64,000 bases of DNA from Chryseobacterium carnipullorum (lineage in GTDB: Bacteria; Bacteroidota; Bacteroidia; Flavobacteriales; Weeksellaceae). Under the pieces are notes generated by a model. That model searched no databases. It worked only from the letters and a program-made list of their open reading frames with translations, and was not told where the DNA came from. Positions 56,701-64,000 of the stretch are shown here, one piece after another; the first letter of the stretch is position 1; each line of letters starts with the position of its first letter. The DNA is taken from assembly GCF_900142785.1 (NCBI RefSeq), contig NZ_FRCD01000011.1, positions 1-64,000 on the forward strand. The letters run 5' to 3'. The position numbers and the translations under genes were made by a program.

Positions 56701-56867
56701 GTTTTTAAGTTTTAGTGTTGGAGTGTATTAGAGTGGGAGAGTAATAACTTTCAAGGTTTAAAGTTTAAAGTTCAGTATTTTTATCCTTTCAATAATCATT
56801 GAAGATTCACTTGCAAAGCAAAATTCACAATTTGAACCTTCGCCTCCATTGTCTCTCATCTCTTCAC

Positions 56868-56932
56868 CTATTATCTATCCGTCTATTATCTATCAATCTA
56901 TTATCTATCAATCTATTATCTATTATCTCATC
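56868..56932. repeat. 15-bp minisatellite (CTATTATCTATCAAT)
   Basis: Three to four near-perfect copies of a 15-bp unit overlap the stop codon of the SRPBCC gene. In reverse complement the unit contains ATAGATAATAG, related to the GATA tract at 34873. Confidence 0.8.
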
Positions 56933-57387
56933 TTAAACAGCTCCTCCAAACGGTTATGCGCCATATTAAGTCCCTGTGCAAAAGGTAATTTCAGCATTTG
57001 ATCTCTGAAATGAACAGATTTGTAAACGGTGTGGATGGTGGTTTTACTGGTGGTATCGGTCAGTTTGTCAAATTCCAAAAACTCGATCTGAACAGGAAAA
57101 GGCGTATTTTCCATTTGAAAAGTTCGTGTAATTTTCTGTTCGGGAACAAATTCATGAATCGTTCCGTTGGCCCGGAAAACGACGTCACCGTGAGGATTGG
57201 ATGTTTCAAACTGGTAGCTACCATGCGGTTGGTTTTCCAGTTTCAGGACTTTGGTGTTCATCCATTGCTCTACCAATTCAGGTTCTGTATAGGCTTTGAA
57301 AAGCAATGCCACCGGAAGATCAAATTCCCTGGTAATGACTATTTCCTGCTTGCCGTCTTCAGCGTGGATTTTTGTTTTAAGTTCCAT
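56923..57387 (-). CDS. SRPBCC domain protein (AHSA1-like)
   Basis: This 154-aa protein has the START-like pattern: ITREFDLPVALLFKAYTEPELVEQW, the strand-rich middle (GDVVFRANGTIHEFVPEQK) and a long final helix (LPFAQGLNMAHNRLEELFK). It follows the ArsR-family gene by 113 bp on the same strand; such pairs (ArsR plus AHSA1-type SRPBCC) are a common operon type, where the SRPBCC may bind a lipophilic ligand or toxin. A 15-bp minisatellite covers its stop codon. Confidence 0.87.
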   Translation of the reverse strand: MELKTKIHAEDGKQEIVITREFDLPVALLFKAYTEPELVEQWMNTKVLKLENQPHGSYQFETSNPHGDVVFRANGTIHEFVPEQKITRTFQMENTPFPVQIEFLEFDKLTDTTSKTTIHTVYKSVHFRDQMLKLPFAQGLNMAHNRLEELFKMR

Positions 57388-57500
57388 ATTTTGAGGGTGT
57401 TTTGGGTTGGAAGTATGAGAATCTGAGTGTATTAAAGTTGCGGGGTATAAGTTCTATTGGGACTGTAATCGTCTGGCATCTAATATATGCTATCTGAAAT

Positions 57501-57824
57501 CTAATTGCCCTTTTGATAGGCTTTCATAACACTTTCCAGCTTATTGAACCGGTCGTCCCACATTTGGCGGAAGGGCTCTATAAAATCAGCAATTTCTTTC
57601 ATTTTATTGGGATTAAGGTGATAGATAATTTCACGCCCATTCTGCTCAGATCGTAGCAGTTCACATTCTGTAAGGATCTGAAGGTGTTTAGAAACGGTAG
57701 GTCTTGCAGTATCGAAATTGGAAGCTATGGCTCCGGCCGTCATCGATTGTGCGGCCACCAGCATCAGGATCGATCTTCTGGTAGGGTCTGCGATAGCCTG
57801 AAATACATCTCTTCTTAAATTCAT
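57501..57824 (-). CDS. ArsR family winged-helix transcriptional regulator
   Basis: This 107-aa dimeric repressor-type protein has the full ArsR winged helix: [40 protein letters not shown] (recognition helix RPTVSKHLQ) and wing ([16 protein letters not shown]). No Cys or His metal site is visible, so it belongs to the non-metal subgroup that regulates AHSA1/SRPBCC genes. It is the first gene of a four-gene minus-strand array. Its own promoter is embedded between two near-identical palindromes (57828-57869), which makes autorepression very likely. Confidence 0.92.
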   Translation of the reverse strand: MNLRRDVFQAIADPTRRSILMLVAAQSMTAGAIASNFDTARPTVSKHLQILTECELLRSEQNGREIIYHLNPNKMKEIADFIEPFRQMWDDRFNKLESVMKAYQKGN

Positions 57825-57827
57825 TAT

Positions 57828-57869
57828 GTAGTTATTTAACTACAAATCTAAATGAAGTTATTTGACTAC
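57828..57869 (-). promoter_or_regulatory. Double operator of the ArsR-family regulator
   Basis: GTAGTTATTTAACTAC (57828-57843, a 16-bp palindrome) and GAAGTTATTTGACTAC (57854-57869) share 14 of 16 bases and lie 26 bp apart start to start. One covers the likely transcription start; the other fills the gap between the -33 and -7 boxes. Confidence 0.78.
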
Positions 57870-57873
57870 GCAA
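57843..57873 (-). promoter_or_regulatory. Promoter of the ArsR operon
   Basis: Minus strand TTG (57873-57871), a 20-nt spacer and TAGATTTG (57850-57843). Transcription would start about 57836, inside the proximal operator. Confidence 0.72.
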
Positions 57874-57952
57874 GTATTTTGCTTAAAAATTGATAAGTTT
57901 CTGAAAAAAATCAATCATTGAAATTTGTATTAAATTATTAAGCTATAATAGT

Positions 57953-58297
57953 TTAATACCCTTTTTTATAAAATCTGTGAGCGAAATCCTGATAAAGAAT
58001 TTCATCGGCTCCTTCTTTTATATTGTAAGGAGTAGAGTTCGGAATATAATCCTCATAGGCAATACTGTCTTTTTTGAAAAGAATACCTTGTGCACCATTC
58101 GCTTCCTGGATGATAAGAGTTTGATCTACCTGAACATCAGGATAGGCAAATAATAAGACTTTTCCATCTCTTCGTAAAAAATAACATGGAGGTTTGGTCT
58201 TTATAGTTCCGGAAGTTTTGTATTGATCAGAATGAATTTTTAATTGTCCTTTTCCATCATGATCAATTAACTCTAAAAGGATGCTTTTGCTCCGAGA
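57953..58297 (-). pseudogene. 5'-truncated gene fragment of 114 codons with no start codon
   Basis: The minus-strand frame runs from a TAG at 58300-58298 to a TAA at 57955-57953 and contains no ATG, GTG or TTG. It nevertheless reads as real protein: SRSKSILLELIDHDGKGQLK, ...PPCYFLRRDGKVLLFAYPDV, ...ILFKKDSIAYEDYIPNST and ...EILYQDFAHRFYKKGY. The even composition and balanced charged/hydrophobic pattern indicate the C-terminal part of a decayed gene. The family is not recognised. Confidence 0.6.
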
Positions 58298-58350
58298 CTA
58301 TAGAAAAGCAATGTCAACATTGATTGTTAAGCTGTTATATATAGTCAATG

Positions 58351-58764
58351 TTATTTTTTATCCAACAATCTCTCCAATTTCTCAATCATTTCTTTTTGCT
58401 GCTCAAGCATACGCTCATAAAGCTCAACCATTTTATCAATTGGATTGAATGTAGGTTGATAGCTATATAATGAATTGCCTGTAGCATTATCATTGTTGTT
58501 GACAGTATTAGAAATAATATTCACCGCCTGTTCCTCGTCAAAATTCTCAATTGCTTCGGCGGGAACTTTCAGAATTTTAGCAACTTGGGCTAAGATTTCG
58601 GATTCCACGGTTTCTTTTTGTTCAAGAAGAGAAATTTTCTTCTGGTTCCAGTCATCACCCAGTTCGAAAGCTAAAGCTTCCTGTTTGATGCCCAGCATTT
58701 CACGGAAACGCTTAATGTTTTTACCCTGATGTATTTTTTTATTCTGCATATCTGTGTCAATCAT
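58351..58764 (-). CDS. XRE-family helix-turn-helix regulator with coiled-coil tail
   Basis: This 137-aa protein starts at the ATG at 58764 or the one five codons in. The N-terminal HTH is GKNIKRFREMLGIKQEALAF followed by ELGDDWNQKKISLLEQKE. A linker rich in Asn (NTVNNNDNATGNS) leads to a C-terminal amphipathic coiled coil (VELYERMLEQQKEMIEKLERLL), probably for oligomerisation. It is divergent from a SymE-like toxin gene across 149 bp, so it may repress that gene. Confidence 0.88.
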   Translation of the reverse strand: MIDTDMQNKKIHQGKNIKRFREMLGIKQEALAFELGDDWNQKKISLLEQKETVESEILAQVAKILKVPAEAIENFDEEQAVNIISNTVNNNDNATGNSLYSYQPTFNPIDKMVELYERMLEQQKEMIEKLERLLDKK

Positions 58765-58913
58765 AATAACAAATATAAAGTTTTAAGACATAAAATAAAG
58801 CTCCTTTTTAAAATAAATGAAATTCTAAAATATCTTTCATTCCGTATAAAATATCCTTCCTGAAACTGGAATATACCGCCTGATATTATTTGGTTTGCAG
58901 AAAACAACAAATA

Positions 58914-59132
58914 ATGAAAAAGAAGATCAATTTACAGAACAAATATAAATTGTTCCGCAACCTTACGGTTTCCCATAAGTGCTTTAAAAGATCTTACAGT
59001 GGGCATGTCTTTTTTCCGGAAATACGGATTGCCGGGAAATGGGTTCAGGAATGTGGTTTTGAAGCAGGCGACAAGGTATTGGTGACGATGTGCAGAAATC
59101 AGATTATTTTAAAGAAAATGGAGGTGGATTAG
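58914..59132 (+). CDS. SymE-like toxin-family protein
   Basis: From the ATG at 58914 (MKKKINLQNK) the product has 72 aa. Its second half, PEIRIAGKWVQECGFEAGDK followed by VLVTMCRNQIILKK, matches the SymE/AbrB-like swapped-hairpin signature (P.I.L.GKWL.EAGF..G..V.V....I.I). E. coli SymE is an SOS-induced toxin that affects RNA or the nucleoid and is controlled by the antisense RNA SymR. Bacteroidota members often lie next to HTH genes, as here. Toxicity is not demonstrated for this type. Confidence 0.78.
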   Translation: MKKKINLQNKYKLFRNLTVSHKCFKRSYSGHVFFPEIRIAGKWVQECGFEAGDKVLVTMCRNQIILKKMEVD

Positions 59133-59171
59133 GTGATTATTTGGCTTGAAACTTGGAAGCTTGTTTTTTTA

Positions 59172-59264
59172 TCTCCCGCAGATTTCACAGATTGTTCAGA
59201 TGTTTGGGTTTGATTTTAATGGGCTTGAGAGTAATTTAAAATAATCTGTGTGATCTGTGGGAGA
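59172..59264. repeat. Imperfect 22-bp inverted repeat of the ATCTGTG family
   Basis: TCTCCCGCAGATTTCACAGA (from 59172) is the reverse complement of 59243-59264 with 3 mismatches in 22. The same word family recurs in the spacers near 34982, 55098 and 61100. Confidence 0.65.
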
Positions 59265-59366
59265 TTCTTTTCTGATGAAGCAGACGTTGAGCTGGCCACC
59301 TGCGGTGGCCGAGCCTTGTCTATTTACAAAGAAATCGGGATAGATAATGTTTTATCAATATCACTA

Positions 59367-60104
59367 TTAGGTGATTTCTTTTTTCCAGACTGAAATCAGC
59401 GTCTGTAAAACAACTGAAGCAATGATCAAAGAAATTCCTATATAAAATGGCAGACCCACTTCTTTGCTTTCGCCGAAAAATAAGAATGCCATCACAATGG
59501 CATAAACAGGCTCCAGATTAAAAGTTAAATTCACGGTGAATGCCGGAATTTTCTTTAAAACCTCTGCAAAAGCCACATATAACCCTACCGTACAAAAAAG
59601 AGCTAAAATGCCCAAATAAGCGGTGTTTTTCAAGTCAGGTACTATGCTATCTGCCGGGAAAATGAGGAGATAAACGGGCAAAAACGCTCCAAGAGCCAAA
59701 GTTCCGGCTATCATCTGGTAAAAGTTGATAACTTTGGTATCAAAGTGCCTGACCAGCCGATTGTTGTAAATAGTATACAATGCTCCAAAAGCGGAAGAAA
59801 TGACACCCAAAATAATTCCAAGCTGATAAGAAGTATCAAAATGAAATATCAGGCTGATTCCCAACAGGGTAAAGGTGCTGAGAAGCAGTTCAGAGATTTT
59901 TAATTTCTCTTTATCGATCAAAGGTTTGAATACAGCGGTAAAGAAACTGGTCAGACAGTAGCAGACCACACCAATTGAAATATTAGCGTATTTGATGCTG
60001 GCATAGAAGAAAAGCCAGTGCATGGTGATAAGCAGCCCAGCTTTCATTATACGTACTTTTTCCTGTAAAGAAATTTTATACGGGATGGAAATGGGTATTA
60101 TCAT
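59367..60104 (-). CDS. DMT-superfamily permease lacking the N-terminal helices
   Basis: This 245-aa EamA-type protein has the usual second half (AFGALYTIYNNRLVRHFD; NLTFNLEPVYAIVMAFLFFGE) but starts at MIIPISIPYKISLQEKVRIM, where related permeases are already leaving helix 2. Typical members have about 290-300 aa, so about 50 N-terminal residues are missing. A TAA lies in frame nine bases upstream, and no homologous sequence is visible further up in any frame. The gene is either a functional short variant or a 5'-truncated pseudogene. Confidence 0.75.
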   Translation of the reverse strand: MIIPISIPYKISLQEKVRIMKAGLLITMHWLFFYASIKYANISIGVVCYCLTSFFTAVFKPLIDKEKLKISELLLSTFTLLGISLIFHFDTSYQLGIILGVISSAFGALYTIYNNRLVRHFDTKVINFYQMIAGTLALGAFLPVYLLIFPADSIVPDLKNTAYLGILALFCTVGLYVAFAEVLKKIPAFTVNLTFNLEPVYAIVMAFLFFGESKEVGLPFYIGISLIIASVVLQTLISVWKKEIT

Positions 60105-60274
60105 CAGTTTTTAAAGCTGAATTTTAAAAATTATAATCTCAAATTATTTCAGAGAAATATAGATAAAGATGGAAATTATTTTGAGTACAGCAAGGAAGAA
60201 ACAACAGAAAGACTGTGGAACAATGGGAGTTATTAATCTGGTTTTAAACAATTTAAACTATTCAATTTAACATA

Positions 60275-60868
60275 ATGTATGCGGGAATATTAAAAAAACT
60301 GAACATTTTAGGGGGAAATACAGATGGGGTAAGCTCAGATAAAAGCTTTGCCGAAAACTGGCAGAGCATACAGTTCAGACATCATTTATATGATAAGGAA
60401 TGGGATGTTTATGGAATAGATCAGTTCTACGAGAATAACAAGGAACTGTACGGCAGTAGCAAAGATACTTTTTACAATAATCTTCTGGAGCATTATTTTT
60501 CAAACCATGAACATTTCTACGGACAGGATTTTTATAAGGACTGGCTTTTTACACCGTTTAAAAAGGATTCAGAAGATTTTGGCGAGCTTGAAGGATGTGT
60601 AGAGGAATCTGAAATCAGGGAAACTGTACAGGGCGCAGAAATGGAATTTATTTGTATATTTTATTCTTATGGATATCCGGATCATTATTTTGTATGCCTC
60701 ACAGATGCTGACCAAAATAATCCAACAGTCTACAGTACGGATCATGAAAACTATTTTGGCGAAATAGAGAACGAAGGAAGGCTGGAAAAATTTCTGGACA
60801 GGTATATGACTAAAGAAGAGTTCTCAGAAGTCGTTAAAGAATATCTGGAAAGAAAATTTGGGATATAA
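60275..60868 (+). CDS. Acidic soluble protein, function unknown (SUKH/SMI1-like features)
   Basis: This 197-aa protein has no signal peptide, is rich in aromatic and acidic residues, and contains IDQFYENNKELYGSSKDTFY, a central FICIFYSYGYPDHYFVCLTD and VYSTDHENYFGEIENEGRLE near the C-terminus. The last segment resembles the end of SMI1/KNR4 (SUKH) immunity proteins, which often neutralise contact-dependent or T6SS toxins. The resemblance is weak and I give no family call. It stands alone among gene-poor spacers, which suits a single-gene immunity cassette, but that is inference. Confidence 0.6.
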   Translation: MYAGILKKLNILGGNTDGVSSDKSFAENWQSIQFRHHLYDKEWDVYGIDQFYENNKELYGSSKDTFYNNLLEHYFSNHEHFYGQDFYKDWLFTPFKKDSEDFGELEGCVEESEIRETVQGAEMEFICIFYSYGYPDHYFVCLTDADQNNPTVYSTDHENYFGEIENEGRLEKFLDRYMTKEEFSEVVKEYLERKFGI

Positions 60869-61119
60869 CGGATTCTGGAGCGGTATTATACTCTATCCCA
60901 ATATTTTATAAAAGTCCTATAATTTATATTATGTTAAATTAAATATTATTTGAGTTGTGCTGATGTTGTATCGCGGCCTGGAAATTTCCTTTGGAATACA
61001 CTATATCTATTAAGCATCAAAAGTTCTTTCTTTTGAAATTATACTCCGGCAAAGGCACCAATAGTTTACTAACGCTTGATCTGTCATTTGAAGATGTTAA
61101 TCTGTGTCATTAAAATATA

Positions 61120-61146
61120 AAGGTTGGATAATCTATATCCAACCTT
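61120..61146 (-). terminator. Terminator of the T9SS delta-60 protein gene
   Basis: AAGGTTGGATA pairs perfectly with TATCCAACCTT over 11 bp; the minus-strand tail is T-rich but interrupted. Confidence 0.75.
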
Positions 61147-61153
61147 CTGTTCT

Positions 61154-62695
61154 TTATTGTTTTATGAATTTTAAAGTAACAATTTCTTTTTCGAGAGATA
61201 TTTTCAGAAAGTAATTTCCTGAAGGTAAATCCCTGACCTCCAATTGCTTGCTGTCTTTTACTGTTCTTATGGTTTGTCCGTTGATGTTGATAATCTGAAT
61301 TTCCAGGACTCTTTCATTTGTATTCAAATGAATGACGTTTTGGGCCGGATTAGGATAAATGGTTAAATTTTTATTAGAAACAGCCTCAGAAAGTCTTAAT
61401 GTATAGGTATTGGTAAATTTATAAAGTCTGTATTGATCTATAAAATAAACCCCACCATCAGGCGCAAGGTGTTGGTTGTAAAGATATTCATGGGCATTTG
61501 ATATTTCTCTTGCATAGCTTCCTGTACTATTAAAAGCATTGTTTCTTTCACCGTTTTGTAATAACCCAACCATCACAAAATCATAATTTCCGTTTTGTAC
61601 AACCGTCCATTGCGAAGAGCTGCAAAGAAGATAATTTCCATCAGGTAAAATCAGTACATTTCCTCCCCACAACTTATTATGGTTAGGAATATTGGTATTG
61701 GGTACATATTTTCCGCTATTTTTATAAGTCGTATCGTAGCTTCCATCTGGATTAAGTCTGGATATATAGGTTGATTTCGGTCCGAAACTCAATGCCGCTG
61801 AAATCAATTGTATCTTACCGTCCGGAAGTACATCTATTTTGGAAAGAAAGTCTCCGGAATTTTCCATATCCAGTATTTTGACGCCATTGGTTCCGAATGA
61901 ATTGACGAAATTTCCATTTTCATCAACCTTATAAATAAACATATCTCTATTATACGTATCATTGGAATCGTATCCGTAAGAACCGCCGATAAGCATCGAT
62001 CCGTCATTTAAAAAAACAAGATCATTGAGTTTGGAATAATACGTAGGATTGATTTCAAGAATTCCACTTTGTGCAAAAGTAGTGTCTAAGATACCATTAG
62101 GTAAAAATCTCATCACAACTCCCCTCGTATACTGATAAGCTTCACTTACAGCATCCTTGTCTGCAAAAATCACGATTCTTCCGGCACTATCTGTAAATAT
62201 TTTTTCCCCGTTATCGTAGTTTGTTCCAAGATTCATTACAACTTTGCCGTTGTTGCCAAATGTAGTGTCCAATGTTCCATCTTCATTTAGCCTTACCATA
62301 AACAGGTTGTAATTGTAATTGAACATTCCTGCTGCAGTATCTGTTTTTCCAACAGCTAAAATTTTATGGTCAGGAAGCTCTTTGAGTGCATGAAAAATAT
62401 CTCCTTGGGAGGATCCTCCATCGATAGAAGCAACGCCGCTGGTTCCGAAATTGAGATCTACAGAACCATTGGGCAGATATCTTTTGACCATTCCGTTGTA
62501 ATAAGGAGTAGATTGAAGTTGTTCTCCCGCAATAAGTATTTTTCCATTGTAAGAGACTTCTATGTCTTCGAAACGATCTGTAGACTCACTAGGCGTAACG
62601 CCATTTTGAGCAAAATTAAGATCCAGACCTACACCCTGTGCGGAAAATAGAGAACCTATTAATAGTGAAGCTGATACGAGATAGTTTTTAATCAT
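61154..62695 (-). CDS. T9SS-secreted protein with delta-60 repeats
   Basis: This 513-aa protein has a signal peptide (IKNYLVSASLLIGSLFSAQ). It carries a series of delta-60 repeats (about 50 residues each), each with a D.TFG..G....-type start and a DGKILAVG-like strand: DGTLDTTFGNNGKVVMNLG, NGILDTTFAQSGILEINPT and DGSYDTTYKNSGKYVPN. They probably form a beta propeller. The C-terminal about 75 residues are a type A T9SS sorting domain (LTIYPNPAQNVIHLN, VRDLPSGNYFLKI, VTLKFIKQ), which targets the protein across the outer membrane. A similar secreted protein gene lies next to it. Confidence 0.9.
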   Translation of the reverse strand: MIKNYLVSASLLIGSLFSAQGVGLDLNFAQNGVTPSESTDRFEDIEVSYNGKILIAGEQLQSTPYYNGMVKRYLPNGSVDLNFGTSGVASIDGGSSQGDIFHALKELPDHKILAVGKTDTAAGMFNYNYNLFMVRLNEDGTLDTTFGNNGKVVMNLGTNYDNGEKIFTDSAGRIVIFADKDAVSEAYQYTRGVVMRFLPNGILDTTFAQSGILEINPTYYSKLNDLVFLNDGSMLIGGSYGYDSNDTYNRDMFIYKVDENGNFVNSFGTNGVKILDMENSGDFLSKIDVLPDGKIQLISAALSFGPKSTYISRLNPDGSYDTTYKNSGKYVPNTNIPNHNKLWGGNVLILPDGNYLLCSSSQWTVVQNGNYDFVMVGLLQNGERNNAFNSTGSYAREISNAHEYLYNQHLAPDGGVYFIDQYRLYKFTNTYTLRLSEAVSNKNLTIYPNPAQNVIHLNTNERVLEIQIININGQTIRTVKDSKQLEVRDLPSGNYFLKISLEKEIVTLKFIKQ

Positions 62696-62848
62696 GGTTT
62701 AATTTTTGCCAAAAATAAACATTTTGAATATTCTTTATGAAATTTGACCAGATTTTAATGAATATGAATAAATGACTGTTAAAACTGATGATCTTCTGAA
62801 GATTACACGACCTACCCTAGCTGATGTTGCTAATAATAAAAGTCATAT

Positions 62849-62894
62849 CTGTTATAACAGATAAGCTCCAAAGTCATTAGACTTTGGAGCTTAT
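62849..62894. other. Two adjoining palindromes
   Basis: CTGTTATAACAG (62849-62860, 12 bp) adjoins ATAAGCTCCAAAGT / ACTTTGGAGCTTAT (62861-62894, a perfect 14-bp stem with a 6-nt loop). No T tail on either side; a terminator for the adjacent minus-strand gene is still the likeliest role. Confidence 0.5.
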
Positions 62895-62944
62895 TTGATG
62901 TCAATAGCCATTGGGCAGGCTTATCTGTGAATTTTAAAAATAAT

Positions 62945-64000
62945 CTATTTCTTCACGATTTTAGTAAAGGTGTTATTGCCTTTTAACACGTAGTTCCCTG
63001 ATGGATATCCGGTAAGGTCGATCTGATTTTTTCCTTTGCTTAAAGTGATATTTTTAATGGCTTTGCCTGTGCTGTCATATAAATAAGCATCTTCGTTTTC
63101 AGAAGACTCTACAGTGATCACTCCTGTTGTTGGATTAGGATAAGCCGGAATTTTTAATTTTGCAGAAGTTTCTACTGTTGATAAACTTCCATTGCAAGCA
63201 GCATTATATGTATCTCCAATAATGTTAAAACCCTTGTTAACCAATTGGGCTCTTGCCATAATGGCTTGTGGCGTAGAATAAGTTAGCCCTGTTGCATCTA
63301 TGGTTCCGGATGTTATTCCTGAGCTGGACCATGTAGGATTATTAATGAGAGCAATTAGAAATTTATTATAATTGATACATGATAAACCGGTATTTTTTAA
63401 TCCGAAATATATTGAATTATCAAGAAAGTTTTGAAGCTTAATGTTCCAGGTAGAAATATCCTGATTAAAATTTAAAGCTCCATTAAACATATTAAACCCA
63501 ATAGAAACATTAACTTTACTAACATCCCAGTTTCCAATAGGCTGATTAAAAGCTTTAGCATTCGTAAACATTTGCTCAAAATCTTTTACATTACCTGTAT
63601 TCCAGTTATTAAGTGGTTGATTGAAAGAGGTAGCATTAGAGAATACATAGCGAAAATTAGTAGCATTAGAGGTATTCCATGAATTTAACGGCTGGTTGAA
63701 AGCTACTGCAAACGTAAACATCGAAGAGAAATTGGTTCCGGACACCGTATTCCAGCTGGAAATATTTTGATTAAAAGAAGATGCCAGCGAAAACATATCA
63801 CTAAAATTGGTTACTCCCGCCGTATTCCAGGTTCCAATATTTTGATTAAATAATGTGGCTCTGCTAAACATTCCACTCATATTAGTAATACTGCTTGTAT
63901 TCCAAGTGGAAAATGAATTATTGCCAATCAAAGAGGGACAATAAGCGAACATTTCAGATAAATTACTGATTTGCGTCAGATTTGGGGCATCTGTAGCAGT
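62945..64000 (-). CDS. BspA-family (DUF285) leucine-rich-repeat surface protein, partial, T9SS
   Basis: The frame is open to the right edge, so the N-terminus lies outside the window; an internal ATG at 63952 is not the start. At least six repeats of about 25-27 residues are present: FNQNIGTWNTAGVTNFSDMF, FNQNISSWNTVSGTNFSSMF, FNQPLNSWNTSNATNFRYVF, FNQPLNNWNTGNVKDFEQMF and FNQPIGNWDVSKV. These are DUF285/BspA-type repeats. The C-terminal 75 residues are a T9SS type A sorting domain (KIPAYPNPTTGVITV, LTGYPSGNYVLKG). Such proteins are exported through the T9SS and sit on the cell surface; adhesion is the usual suggestion. Confidence 0.88.
   Translation of the reverse strand, partial: TATDAPNLTQISNLSEMFAYCPSLIGNNSFSTWNTSSITNMSGMFSRATLFNQNIGTWNTAGVTNFSDMFSLASSFNQNISSWNTVSGTNFSSMFTFAVAFNQPLNSWNTSNATNFRYVFSNATSFNQPLNNWNTGNVKDFEQMFTNAKAFNQPIGNWDVSKVNVSIGFNMFNGALNFNQDISTWNIKLQNFLDNSIYFGLKNTGLSCINYNKFLIALINNPTWSSSGITSGTIDATGLTYSTPQAIMARAQLVNKGFNIIGDTYNAACNGSLSTVETSAKLKIPAYPNPTTGVITVESSENEDAYLYDSTGKAIKNITLSKGKNQIDLTGYPSGNYVLKGNNTFTKIVKK

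Noticed and set aside
54671..61153. Prophage or integrated conjugative element
   Set aside because: No integrase, transposase, relaxase, phage structural gene, tRNA or attachment-site duplication is visible; the signs fit small-scale gene turnover instead.

Overview
The window reads as a chromosomal segment of a Flavobacteriia bacterium, most likely Chryseobacterium or a close Weeksellaceae relative. The evidence is: low GC with AT-rich spacers; promoter boxes of the Bacteroidota type (TTG, 17-23 nt, TAnnTTTG); a 288-aa primary sigma factor without region 1.1; type IX secretion (T9SS) C-terminal sorting domains; menaquinone genes; a Bacteroidota-type T6SS (subtype iii) gene set; and many Bacteroidota-restricted DUF families (DUF4286, DUF4199, DUF3347, DUF4256, HYC_CC_PP). 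No tRNA, rRNA, IS transposase, prophage or CRISPR array is visible.

Layout. 0-10 kb: a DUF4286 gene, gyrA, a TPR protein, menB and menA, small SRPBCC, membrane and metallo-hydrolase genes, an SRP RNA gene on the minus strand hidden under a spurious reading frame, DUF4199 and a GT2 glycosyltransferase. 10-20 kb: two small ORFs each broken by one in-frame TAG, a decayed S23-like remnant, a phosphohexomutase, a lipoprotein without a canonical start codon, an aminotransferase, an S23/IVP four-helix-bundle gene framed by inverted repeats, kdsB, a LolA-like exported protein, an exported glutathione peroxidase, and ribF convergent with a YjbR gene. 20-29 kb: atpD-atpC, a B12-binding radical SAM protein, an EamA permease, and a cysteine-synthase-like gene beside an alpha-oxoamine-synthase gene, a pair that fits sulfonolipid (capnine/sulfobacin) synthesis. 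29-38 kb: two large membrane glycosyltransferase-type proteins, a DUF1697 gene followed by a tetranucleotide microsatellite of about 22 copies, kdsA and a TonB-dependent receptor. 38-42 kb: a copper cluster (HYC_CC_PP, DUF3347, and a multicopper oxidase with two N-terminal metal-binding modules and a CopB-like C-terminal part). 42-47 kb: an FAD monooxygenase, a GNAT enzyme, a lipoprotein, a membrane protein, rpoD and an S1/P1 nuclease. 47.5-50.6 kb: an isolated three-gene T6SSiii operon (tssG-tssN-tssK). 50.6-54.7 kb: two PLP enzymes, a DtxR/MntR regulator and small envelope proteins. 54.7-60.9 kb: accessory-looking DNA with repeats, an ArsR-SRPBCC-YdeI-DUF4256 operon with a clear double operator, a start-less gene fragment, a divergent HTH / SymE-like toxin pair, a truncated DMT permease and an unknown protein. 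61-64 kb: two T9SS-secreted surface proteins, one running off the right edge.

How the genes work together. kdsA and kdsB supply CMP-Kdo for lipopolysaccharide; menB and menA complete the menaquinone nucleus; atpD/atpC are the detached F1 part of the ATP synthase; gyrA, rpoD and SRP RNA are core information genes. The most interesting non-core points are the candidate sulfonolipid gene pair, the detached T6SSiii baseplate operon, the IR-framed S23 gene, the ArsR operator/promoter architecture, the HTH/SymE-like pair, and several broken genes that conventional gene calling would miss or mis-start.
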